Notes under the pieces: model-generated
The model's input: only the letters and a program-made list of their open reading frames with translations
Database searches by the model: none
Told to the model about the DNA's origin: nothing
Program-made: the position numbers and the translations under genes
NCBI GenBank assembly: GCA_017470505.1
Contig: JAFUYO010000015.1
Location: 152,940-216,939, forward strand
From: Butyrivibrio sp.
Lineage (GTDB): Bacteria; Bacillota; Clostridia; Lachnospirales; Lachnospiraceae
Length of the DNA stretch: 64,000 bases
Reading direction: 5' to 3'
Shown here: positions 52,457 through 61,300 of the stretch, in pieces
Layout: every line of letters starts with the position of its first letter
How positions within the stretch are numbered: the first letter of the stretch is position 1

Positions 52457-52639
52457 TTAAGCATCGACTTCTACAATGCTCTTCTTGTTGTAATAACCGC
52501 ACTTCTTGCATGCGCAATGTGGCTGCATAAGAGCTCCACAATGACTGCACTTAACCAAAGTAGGAGCTGTCATTTTCCAGTTAGCTCTTCTCTGATCTCT
52601 GTGTCCTTTAGATGATTTATTCTTTGGGCAGATTGACAT
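52457..52639 (-). CDS. rpmF: 50S ribosomal protein L32 (zinc-ribbon form)
   Basis: 60 residues with the four Cys of the C+ zinc form (CSHCGA and CACKKCGYY). Start MSICPKNKSSKGHRDQRRANW is conserved. ATG 52639 follows AAGGAGG with 9 bases. The DUF177/yceD gene that often precedes rpmF is absent; a promoter and an AraC gene are there instead. Confidence 0.97.
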   Translation of the reverse strand: MSICPKNKSSKGHRDQRRANWKMTAPTLVKCSHCGALMQPHCACKKCGYYNKKSIVEVDA

Positions 52640-52724
52640 TTAATAACACCTCCTTACCGTAGCCGTATAATTAACTGCCTTAAAAAAGGCACTCATTTAC
52701 GTTTATTCATTAGCATACCTTGTT

Positions 52725-52753
52725 ATTTTACTCATGCCTTTTATATTTGTCAA
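52725..52753 (-). promoter_or_regulatory. rpmF-plsX promoter
   Basis: On minus TTGACA (52748-52753), 17 bp, TAAAAT (52725-52730). The leader of about 80 nt contains a TGCCTT/AAGGCA hairpin near 52675-52692. Confidence 0.88.
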
Positions 52754-52835
52754 CAGGATTTTAAACATTTTCCGCCCATTTTCTGAACGGAATTATTTGA
52801 TAAAATCCGATAATTCTTAATTTTTTGTGAAAATA

Positions 52836-52864
52836 TTGAAAATATTGAAGTAAAACGCTATTAT
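52836..52864 (+). promoter_or_regulatory. promoter of the AraC-family gene
   Basis: TTGAAA (52836-52841), 17 bp, TATTAT (52859-52864), 35 bp before the ATG. The divergent rpmF and AraC promoters account for the 259-bp gap at 52640-52898. Confidence 0.75.
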
Positions 52865-52898
52865 TTATATATCCATATTTTTCAGGAGACATTATTTT

Positions 52899-53759
52899 AT
52901 GAAAGAACTCAACTCATGCAAGGCCGCAATGGCATACAGCATAGAAAATCATTATTTCAGCGTAGCTCACCTCTACAAGGACGAGAAGGCGATGGAGATG
53001 CACATCCACGACTGTTATGAGGTGTATTTCTCAATATCGGGCGGCAAACAGTTCCTCATCGACAATCAGGTCTATGACATTGCTCCGGGAGATCTTTTTA
53101 TCATCAATCAGTTTGACTCCCACTACCTCACGCAGATAGACTCTGAGCTTCACGAGAGGATCGTCATTATGATTGATCCCGAGTATATGAAGACGATTTC
53201 GAGCCCGGAGACAGATCTTGACGCCTGCTTCCGGAACAGGAGCGACACCTTTTCACATAAGATTTCACTGACCCCCGAGCAGCAAAAGAGATTTCTTTAC
53301 TTTATTAATAAGATTGTGACCAGCAACGGTTTTGGTCACGATCTGTTGGAGCGCGCAACCTTTACCGAGCTCTTTGTCATGATAAACAAGATCGTCAAGG
53401 ACAGGGAGTCGGATTCCGAGACCGACAGACCCGCAACCTACAACGAGCAGGTGGACAGCATACTCTCCTACATCAACAACAACATCCAGTATCCCATCAG
53501 CATCGGCGATCTGTCCAGGCAGTTCTACATAAGCGAGTCCTATATCTGCAGGATCTTCAAGTCCGCGACCGGGACTACCATTAACAAATACATGACAGCG
53601 CGCCGCATATCGATTGCCAAGTCGCTCCTGGCCGAAGGAATAGGTGTCAGCGAGGTATGCGAGAGGTGCGGTTTCTCCGACTACAGCAATTTCTTAAAGG
53701 CCTTCACCAAGTCCGTGGGAATATCCCCCAAGAAATACTCACAGAACTGCAATAAATAA
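52899..53759 (+). CDS. AraC-family transcriptional regulator
   Basis: 286 residues. N-terminal cupin-like sensor domain (about 15-130; MHIHDCYEVYFSISGGKQFLIDNQVYDIAPGDLFIINQFDSHY), then the C-terminal double helix-turn-helix (about 185-285; SIGDLSRQFYISESYICRIFKSATGTTINKYM and GVSEVCERCGFSDYSNFLKAFTKSVGISPKKY). Probably senses a sugar or other small molecule. No obvious target sits next to it; ilvE is convergent and rpmF divergent. GGAGA precedes ATG 52899. Confidence 0.93.
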   Translation: MKELNSCKAAMAYSIENHYFSVAHLYKDEKAMEMHIHDCYEVYFSISGGKQFLIDNQVYDIAPGDLFIINQFDSHYLTQIDSELHERIVIMIDPEYMKTISSPETDLDACFRNRSDTFSHKISLTPEQQKRFLYFINKIVTSNGFGHDLLERATFTELFVMINKIVKDRESDSETDRPATYNEQVDSILSYINNNIQYPISIGDLSRQFYISESYICRIFKSATGTTINKYMTARRISIAKSLLAEGIGVSEVCERCGFSDYSNFLKAFTKSVGISPKKYSQNCNK

Positions 53760-53761
53760 TT

Positions 53762-53803
53762 AAACGCTTCGCCGCATTTTTAAACCGGCGAAGCGTTTTC
53801 TTT
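53762..53803. terminator. bidirectional terminator between AraC gene and ilvE
   Basis: AAACGCTTCGCCG / CGGCGAAGCGTTT stem with T-rich flanks (CTTTTATC on plus). Confidence 0.9.
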
Positions 53804-53816
53804 TATCAAAAAACGA

Positions 53817-54851
53817 TCAGATCTTTATCTCGTGGATCCAGCCCTTGGGAGCCTCTACCGTGCCCATCTGGATACCTGTGAGAGTGTCGTAGAGCTTTTT
53901 GATGACAGGTCCCATGTCGTCCATACCGCTTGCAAAGCATATCTCTTTGCCGTGGTCGTTGATTTTGCCGACAGGTGAAATAACTGCCGCTGTTCCGCAA
54001 AGTCCCATCTCTACAAACTCAGGGACCTCAGAGAGCTTTACAGGTCTCTCCTCGACGTTCATGCCAAGGATTTCTCTTGCAACATATACGATCGACCTTC
54101 TGGTGATGGAGGGAAGTATCGAATCGGTATGTGACTTGGGAACTACAAGTCCGCCGTCCTTTGTGACAAAGATGATGTTGGCTCCGCCTGTCTCCTCGAT
54201 GTAGGTCCTTGACTCGGCATCGAGATAAACGTTCTCGGCAAAGCCTTCCTCGTGCGCTGTTACGATTGCGTGAAGACTCATCGCGTAGTTGAGTCCCGCC
54301 TTGATATTTCCTGTTCCGTGCGGAGCTGCCCTGTCAAAGTCACTTATCTTTACAACGATGGGCTTTGCGCCGCCCTTGAAATATGGTCCTACAGGTGTTA
54401 CGAAAATCCTGAACTGATACTCCTCAGCGGGCTTAACGCCGATTACATTTCCTGTTGCGAACATAACAGGTCTGATATAGAGTGTTGCTCCGCTTCCGTA
54501 GGGAGGAACCCAGTCAGCGTTAGCTGCAACAACTTCCTCGACAGCCTTCAAAAATCTATCCTCAGGAAAAGGAGGCATCTCAAGTCTCTTAGCTGAGTCA
54601 ACCATTCTGCCGGCATTGAGGTCAGGTCTGAAGGTAACAATCTTGCCGTCCTCTGTCTCATAAGCCTTAAGTCCCTCAAAACACTCCTGCGCATAGTGCA
54701 GAACTCCGGCATCCTCACTTAAGGTGATCATGGAATTCTCTGTTATCTCGCCGTCGTCCCACTTTCCGTCCTTGTAGTTGGAGACATATCTCTTATCTGC
54801 CACCATGTAAGAAAAACCAATGTTTGCCCAATCCAAATTCTTTTTAGCCAT
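53817..54851 (-). CDS. ilvE: branched-chain amino acid aminotransferase
   Basis: 344 residues, class IV PLP transaminase of the BCAT/group II type. Interconverts Leu, Ile, Val and their 2-oxo acids. The PLP Lys is in HGTGNIKAGLNYAMS; YIEETGGANIIFV and LPSITRRSIVYVAREILG are family motifs. Preceded by a good promoter with a short leader, so no T-box. Terminator shared with the AraC gene. AGGAAGGGG precedes ATG 54851. Confidence 0.95.
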   Translation of the reverse strand: MAKKNLDWANIGFSYMVADKRYVSNYKDGKWDDGEITENSMITLSEDAGVLHYAQECFEGLKAYETEDGKIVTFRPDLNAGRMVDSAKRLEMPPFPEDRFLKAVEEVVAANADWVPPYGSGATLYIRPVMFATGNVIGVKPAEEYQFRIFVTPVGPYFKGGAKPIVVKISDFDRAAPHGTGNIKAGLNYAMSLHAIVTAHEEGFAENVYLDAESRTYIEETGGANIIFVTKDGGLVVPKSHTDSILPSITRRSIVYVAREILGMNVEERPVKLSEVPEFVEMGLCGTAAVISPVGKINDHGKEICFASGMDDMGPVIKKLYDTLTGIQMGTVEAPKGWIHEIKI

Positions 54852-54899
54852 TTTAATTCCCCTTCCTGCTTTAACACGTCAAAGCACTAATTAGTAACA

Positions 54900-54927
54900 A
54901 TTATAATTCATTATTTTTCAGAGTCAA
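54900..54927 (-). promoter_or_regulatory. ilvE promoter
   Basis: On minus TTGACT (54922-54927), 16 bp, TATAAT (54900-54905), overlapping the end of the AI-2E gene. Confidence 0.8.
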
Positions 54928-56291
54928 GTATCTTTCCCGCCACTCTTTGGACCTTTCTCAGCATTTGTAAATATCTTCCTGAACGTGGAGGTGTGCTTCA
55001 CAGCGTTGAATTTAGTGTTTTCCTTGTTGCTCAGGAGCTTGTACTCCTTGTTCTCAATGTAGGCCAGGTCATAGTAATCGCCCGTATTGGTGGAGAGATT
55101 CTTTTTCCTCAGGAAATGGTTTGTAACTCTCGAAACAAAGGCGTAGATGCAGGCAAATATCGGAACTCCCACAAGCAATCCGATAATGCCCCACATTCCT
55201 CCGAACAATGTGATCGCAAAGATTACCCAGAAGCTCGAAAGACCGGTTGATCCGCCAAGGATTCTCGGTCCTAAGATATTTCCGTCAAACTGCTGCAGAA
55301 TGATCACGAATACCAAAAAGATCAGAGCTTTCACGGGATCGATGAGTACCAGCAAAAGAGCTCCCGCAATACCGCCGATGTACGGTCCAAAGAAGGGAAT
55401 TATGTTGGTAACTCCGACGATAACCGATATCAGCACCGGGTAGTTGATTGAGAGAATAAGGCACCCGATGTAGCAGATAACGCCGATAATGGCTGAGTCG
55501 AGGAGTTTTCCGCCGATGAAGTCCTCAAACGTGTTGTGCACAAATCTGAAGCCCCCGATGATCTCGTTGGCTACTCCCTCGCTGAAAAGTGCGTAGGCGA
55601 GCTTTTTGCCCCTTGTTGTGAATCGCTCCTTGGAATTGAGGACGTATATTGCGACTATAATGCCTACAACCAGGTCAAAGACAACTCCGACAACCGAGAA
55701 AACGCTCTGGGACGCCACCTTTACGATGGTGCCGACTTCAGGCAGGAACGGTCTGATATTCTGTGTGACAAAGCTGGACAATGTCGCGTAGTAGCTCGTC
55801 AGCTGCGAGTCGATAAACTCCTGAAGCTCCGGATTGTTCTCAAGCAGAAGATTGGAGTATTCGTCGATGTTCCTGATATATACGGGGAGATTGTTTACAA
55901 TCTCGCGCACACTCGAAACCAGCTGCGGAACGATTATCATGATAAGGAGATATATGATGAGAAGGAATAATACCATTGTGCACAGAACGGCAATCCCTCT
56001 CATCTGCTTTCTCTTTTTCCAGTTTGCACTCGTGGCAAAAGAGATATCATACCCGTTCTTTTTGTAGATGGGAACGAGTATCTTCTGCTCTATCCCGTCA
56101 AGCATCGGAATCAGGATATATGCGATGATAACTCCGATTATGATGCCTGATATTGCATTTATAACCTTGCTTAATTCTTTTATGATGCTGCTAAAGTCAA
56201 ATATCACGCAGAACGCGAGCATCGAGGCGACAACTACGCCAAATAACACTATTCCCCATGTAAGCTGGTTTTTTTCAGGTCTGATCTTCAT
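54924..56291 (-). CDS. AI-2E (TqsA/YdgG/PerM) family membrane protein
   Basis: 455 residues with about eight membrane helices in the family pattern: two N-terminal, a large central soluble region, then GKLLDSAIIGVICYIGCLIL, NIIPFFGPYIGGI and the FWVIFAITLFGGMWGIIGLLVGVP motif. Family members export AI-2 or act as sodium-proton or other antiporters; the substrate here is not set by sequence. The last 65 residues are a charged cytosolic tail. GGAG precedes ATG 56291. Confidence 0.92.
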   Translation of the reverse strand: MKIRPEKNQLTWGIVLFGVVVASMLAFCVIFDFSSIIKELSKVINAISGIIIGVIIAYILIPMLDGIEQKILVPIYKKNGYDISFATSANWKKRKQMRGIAVLCTMVLFLLIIYLLIMIIVPQLVSSVREIVNNLPVYIRNIDEYSNLLLENNPELQEFIDSQLTSYYATLSSFVTQNIRPFLPEVGTIVKVASQSVFSVVGVVFDLVVGIIVAIYVLNSKERFTTRGKKLAYALFSEGVANEIIGGFRFVHNTFEDFIGGKLLDSAIIGVICYIGCLILSINYPVLISVIVGVTNIIPFFGPYIGGIAGALLLVLIDPVKALIFLVFVIILQQFDGNILGPRILGGSTGLSSFWVIFAITLFGGMWGIIGLLVGVPIFACIYAFVSRVTNHFLRKKNLSTNTGDYYDLAYIENKEYKLLSNKENTKFNAVKHTSTFRKIFTNAEKGPKSGGKDT

Positions 56292-56319
56292 CTGACAGCT
56301 CCAAATTTCTGATGATTTT

Positions 56320-56350
56320 TATAAAAAGAAATATCCGCATGCGGCATTTC
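56320..56350 (-). terminator. terminator after mrp
   Basis: On minus GAAATGCCGCATGCGGATATTTC then TTTTTAT; centre is the CCGCATGCGG palindrome. Confidence 0.8.
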
Positions 56351-56381
56351 TTCGCTGTGTACGGCCGGGATAACTCCACGT

Positions 56382-57200
56382 TCATCCAAGCATTCCGTCA
56401 AGCACATATACAAGGCTCTCCAGTGCGTCGGTCTCGATGTCCTCAGCGTTTCCCTCGTCGCACTTTGCGGCAAATGCAGGATCCATCGGAATCCTTCCAA
56501 GAACGCTGATGCCCTTTGATGCCGCGTATCCGTCAACCTTGCTCTCACCGAATATGTAGAGCTTCTCGCCGCAGTGAGGGCAGGTCATATAGCTCATGTT
56601 CTCGACAATGCCGAGAACAGGTATGTTCATCATGGTCGCCATGTTGATCGCCTTCTCAACTATCATGCCGACAAGCTCCTGGGGCGTTGCCACAACAATT
56701 ATTCCATCTAAGGGAAGCGACTGAAATACGGTAAGCGGAACGTCACCTGTTCCGGGAGGCATATCAACAAACATGAAATCCACATCGCCCCAGTTCACAT
56801 CCGACCAGAACTGCTTCACAATTCCCGCGATAACGGGGCCTCTCCAGATAACAGGGTCTGTCTCGTTCTCCATGAGCATATTAAGGCTCATGACCTTGAT
56901 CCCGTCCCTTGTTGCAGCGGGGAGCATCCCTGTCTCATCCGCGTAGTTGGCCTTGCCTATGCCGAACATCTTGGGGATCGAGGGGCCTGTGATATCCGCA
57001 TCCATAACTGCGGTTTTATACCCTTTTTTGTTCATCGCTACTGCAGATAGGCCGGTCACAAGGCTCTTACCGACGCCTCCCTTTCCGCTGACTATTCCTA
57101 TAACCTTTTTTACATGGGAGTACTCCGAGAGCTTCGCCCTCATGCTGTCCTCCATCTGTTTCTTGAAATCTTCCGGTTTCTTGCCGTGTCCGTCTGCCAT
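56382..57200 (-). CDS. mrp: Mrp/NBP35-type Fe-S cluster carrier ATPase
   Basis: 272 residues. Deviant Walker A GKGGVGKSL (near 40), DMPPGTGDVPLT and the C-terminal CPHCGE cluster-binding pair, as in the ApbC/Mrp family that delivers Fe-S clusters. A short N-terminal charged segment (KKPEDFKKQMEDSMRAKLSEY) replaces the MIP18 domain of longer Mrp. ATG 57200 follows AAGGAG with 7 bases. The 100-bp upstream gap has a weak TTGTCA/TATCTA pair. Confidence 0.93.
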   Translation of the reverse strand: MADGHGKKPEDFKKQMEDSMRAKLSEYSHVKKVIGIVSGKGGVGKSLVTGLSAVAMNKKGYKTAVMDADITGPSIPKMFGIGKANYADETGMLPAATRDGIKVMSLNMLMENETDPVIWRGPVIAGIVKQFWSDVNWGDVDFMFVDMPPGTGDVPLTVFQSLPLDGIIVVATPQELVGMIVEKAINMATMMNIPVLGIVENMSYMTCPHCGEKLYIFGESKVDGYAASKGISVLGRIPMDPAFAAKCDEGNAEDIETDALESLVYVLDGMLG

Positions 57201-57301
57201 GCTAAATCTCCTTTTTGTAGATATTTTGGGGCAATAATCTGACAAGGTATCTCCATAACGCACACCTGCTGCCTTGCATGCCTCTTTGGTATTGTTTCGT
57301 T

Positions 57302-58258
57302 TTATTTTTTATCATCTCCAAGGTACGACTCAATTATGTACCTCGGTCTGTTCTTGGTCTCTAAGTAAATCTTACCTATATACTCGCCGATTACTCCGAG
57401 CGATATCATCATGAGGCCTCCGATAGACCAGACTGACAGAACCGTCGTCGTCCAGCCCTGAACTGTATGTCCTGTAAAGAACCTGATAAGCGAATATATC
57501 AGCACCACGAAGCTGACAAAGAATATGAAAAAGCCGAGGCTCGTTATCACCTTGATGGGCTTGGTGGAAAGAGATGTTATCCCCTCAACCGCAAAGCTTA
57601 TCATCTTGCCTAAAGGATACTTGCTCTCACCGGCAAATCTCTCAGCCCTCTCGTAGTAGACTATGTCGCTCTTAAAGCCGATCATCGGGACTATGCCCCT
57701 TAGAAAGAGGTTGACCTCGCCAAACTCAGAAAGTCCCTCCAAAGCGCGTCTCGACATCAGGCGATAGTCAGCGTGGTTGTAGACTGTATTGGCCCCAAGG
57801 CTGTTCATCATCTTGTAGAACCCCTCTGCTGTTGCGCGCTTGAAAAAAGTGTCTGTCGCACGCTTGGACCTGACGCCGTAGACAATGTCGCACCCCTCGT
57901 TGTTGTACTTGTCAATCATAGCTTCGATAGCATCTATGTCATCCTGAAGGTCTGCGTCCATGGAAATCGAGACGTCGCAGTAGTCTTTGGCTGTCAGGAG
58001 CCCCGCAAGAAGGGCGTTCTGATGCCCCCTGTTTCTCGAAAGATTGATGCCCTGAAAAATCGGGTCCTCAGAGTGAAGATCCGATATCATCTTCCACGTG
58101 TCGTCCTTAGAACCATCGTTTACAAACAGTACCCTGCTGTCAGCATCTATCTTTCCTTTTGAAATTAAATCGCGGAGTTTTTCACGAATCCGTTTTGATG
58201 TTTCAGGCAGAACCTCCTGTTCGTTGTAACAGGGGATAACGCAGAAAAGCCTACCCAT
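57302..58258 (-). CDS. GtrB/DPM-like family 2 glycosyltransferase
   Basis: 318 residues. Catalytic GT-A domain with CVIPCYNEQEVLPETS, FVNDGSKDDTW and SMDADLQDD motifs, then two C-terminal membrane helices (about 232-255 and 270-292). Members load sugar from UDP- or GDP-sugar onto undecaprenyl phosphate. ATG 58258 follows TTTGGAGGAG with 7 bases. It lies after the LRR-protein terminator, so it is probably expressed separately. Confidence 0.93.
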   Translation of the reverse strand: MGRLFCVIPCYNEQEVLPETSKRIREKLRDLISKGKIDADSRVLFVNDGSKDDTWKMISDLHSEDPIFQGINLSRNRGHQNALLAGLLTAKDYCDVSISMDADLQDDIDAIEAMIDKYNNEGCDIVYGVRSKRATDTFFKRATAEGFYKMMNSLGANTVYNHADYRLMSRRALEGLSEFGEVNLFLRGIVPMIGFKSDIVYYERAERFAGESKYPLGKMISFAVEGITSLSTKPIKVITSLGFFIFFVSFVVLIYSLIRFFTGHTVQGWTTTVLSVWSIGGLMMISLGVIGEYIGKIYLETKNRPRYIIESYLGDDKK

Positions 58259-58307
58259 ACAATCTCCTCCAAAAAAATAAACATACCCTATCATAATAAT
58301 ACATTTT

Positions 58308-58340
58308 ACAAAAATAAGCCACCCAAACGGGTGGCTTATC
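58308..58340 (-). terminator. terminator after the LRR protein gene
   Basis: On minus ATAAGCCACCC / GGGTGGCTTAT with a 4-base loop then TTTTTG. Confidence 0.92.
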
Positions 58341-58347
58341 ATTTTCA

Positions 58348-61300
58348 TTATTCATTTCCGGCAGGCCTTATTGTGACATTTATTGTTTTCATGTTGCCAT
58401 AGCCGTTTTTGCCGCGAATGGTCAGCTTTGCCTTGTTTCCGGCCGAGGTGTTACCTGTAAAACTGATTATCTCATAGCAATCAGCAGGAAGAGGCTCGGA
58501 ATTTTTGGACAATCTGACAATAAGGTCCGACTCGTCAAGCTTGACAGGATTACCGTCCTCATAGACAAGCTTTTTTACCGCACTGTCTTTGATTGTTACA
58601 ATCGCCTTCTTAAGGCTCTTTCCCGCTGAAATAACACGGTAGCTGGCAGATATCTTTCCTGTGTAATTTCCTCCGTTCGCATAGAGAGTAAGTGTTACAA
58701 CAGATCCCTCTGAAAGAGTAACATCATCTGCCTTGAAAATATTATCCGTATGAGACTCTTTTACCCCTTTCTTTACGCTCTTGTAATCCGTTCCCATCTT
58801 AAGGACTGTGCCATCTGTGTCTGTAAGTGTAAATGATGTCTTCTGGTAGGCATAGGGCTTCTGCTTATCCTTTGCTCCCAAAACGATGTCATCAACCACA
58901 AGATCGAGATTCTTAAGATCCTGCGCCTTTATGGTAAACGGAATTTCAGCCTTACCCTTATAATCACCCTTTCCATTAATTACGATAAGGGGAGCTTTTG
59001 CTGAAGTTTTAGCCGCTGCGGCCTTGTTGTTCTTATAGCTTATCTTGTAATCCGTATTTTCTGAAAGCTCGACAGTTTTATCATCATCGACAATCAGTGT
59101 AACCTTTACCTTTGGTTTAACTCCTCCCTTCGAAAATACGGTTTCCTCTATTTCGGTGCCGTTATCATCAACAAGTGAAACTTTCAGTTTATCCTCTGCT
59201 TTTGAAAGATCGGTCGGAGCAGGTTTTGTTATCTTAAATGTCATGCTCTTTGTCCCGACACATTTCAAAGAACCGGGGAGCGCAATAAACCTTGCCGTAG
59301 CAGTTCCGACATTTACATTGTTCTCATATACTATCCTGTAGTCGCCGTTTTCCCCATCTGCAGAAAGGGCAAGGCCTGCGTCAGCATTTCCGTTTTTGAT
59401 GATATACTGCGGTTCTTTTTCCGTTCCGTCGTAGATGAGATCGGCTTTCTGAGCTGTGGATATGAACTTAAGCTTTGAGAGATTTAAAATGCCGCTGTCC
59501 TCTTCCTTTATTATGATCACGGCGTCTGCACTTCCTGTAAAGGAGCTGTCTCTTCCCTTAATTGTTACGTTATATACTCCGACTTCCTTGTAACCGCCGG
59601 CATTCCAGTCATCGCCCGTTATCTCATATTCTCTGGAAGATATTTCTTTTCCGTTCCAGTAGAGCCTTGGCTGGAGCTTTTGTGCCTTTCCTGTGTATAC
59701 TGCTGTGGCATTGACAACTGTAATGTCATTATCACCTAGCGGCTTCTTATCTATACTGAAGGTCTTTATCAGAGTTCCCTTGTAATTACCCTTTAAGGTT
59801 ATCTGTACATACGGATCCTTCTTATCCAAAAGAGCTGATGCGCTGTTAAGAAGCTTTGAGCTGTCAGTTGTCGATGCCTTGACAGACTTGTTGTTTTTGT
59901 AGACTACGCTGTAATCTGTTCCTGATCTGAGCAGAGTGTCATCATAGTATAGTCTGAAGGCAGGAATAATAGCGTTAGCCGTATACGTATATCCGGAGTT
60001 TAATCCCGCAATCCAGAATCCGCGCTCTGAAGGCTTCTCCTGCTGATCTTCAGGCTCTACTTCAGAAGCTTTTACGGTAACTATGCAGCTGGCCGAAACC
60101 GTCTCTCCTTTTTTGGCACCGTCCGCAGCAGCAGTAACGATCGCAGTTCCGGATTTAAGAGCTGTAATCATTGCTCCCTCTATCGCAATGACTTCGGTAT
60201 CGCTGCTTGAGAAAGTAACGTCTGTTATATCTGCATCTTCAGGAGTAACTGTTGCCTTTAAAGTATAGCTCTTACCCTCTTTGAGAGTGAGGCTGTATAC
60301 ATCAAGCGATACACTGCTCACATATACAGGCTGCTTAATATCCGGGTCACCCTCGTTTGAAATTGTCGCCTTGACATTCATATTGCCTTTTGATGTCGTC
60401 CAGACATATTCGAGGAAGACAGCCTCATAGGATACTTCAAAGCCTGTTTCTGTTATGACCGCTCCTGTTTCGGTCTCTTTCCCCTCGCTGTCGAAAGCCT
60501 TTGCCGAGCTTAAGGCCATCTTGTCAAAGGCAGCATCGTAGGCTGTCATATCGATGTTTCTTGTTGTCCCATCAATGTCTCCTGTAAGCGTTATGGTCTG
60601 GTTTCCAAGCCGCAGTGTATCCAGCTTTTTTAATCCTGACACATCGATGGCAGCAAGGTTATTCTCACCGGCATAAAGCTCTTTAAGATCTGCCAGGCTT
60701 TTCAGATCAAGAGTCTTTATTTTGTTGTTATCGCACTGCAGATATTGAAGTTTTGTATTTTTACTAAGGTCAAGCGCCTTCATATCATTGTGGGATGCGG
60801 TGAGCTTTTCAAGATTCCATAATCTGTCTATTCCCGTCACATCTGCGATTTCTCTGCCTGAGATATCAAGCTTTTTTGCTCTTCTCTCTTCTGTCTTTGA
60901 CAGAAGGTTGTTTTCATTTTCATCAAGTCTTGCAAAAAGAGCTGCCTTGAAATTTGCATCCGGGTAAGCCTTTGAAAGCTCAGGATCAGTCACAGGAAGG
61001 CCCGCGTTAGTAAGCGGTACGGTAACGCTCATGGTCTTGGTGCTCCCTGCGCCGAATCCTACTTTGTACTCATAGTAAAGTACGTCAGGCACATAATATG
61101 CTTTTTCAAAGGTTATCCCCTCTTTTACAGCTTCCCCTTCTTCGCCCTTTAAAATATAGTCATCAGTAATATCCTGAACAGCTTCCTTTTTATACTGCTT
61201 CCCATACTCAGTCTCAATATCAAGAAGATTATCAAAATAGTTGGTTTTTGTGATCTCACATGTCCGCAGCTGCTCTCCAACTTCAAGATTTTTGAGATTT

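Noticed and set aside
54852-54930. Possible T-box or leader peptide for ilvE
   Set aside because: The leader is about 40 nt and contains no antiterminator or peptide.
56288-56548. 86-codon open frame on minus between mrp and the AI-2E gene
   Set aside because: Most of it overlaps mrp in another frame; no family resemblance and no ribosome binding site.
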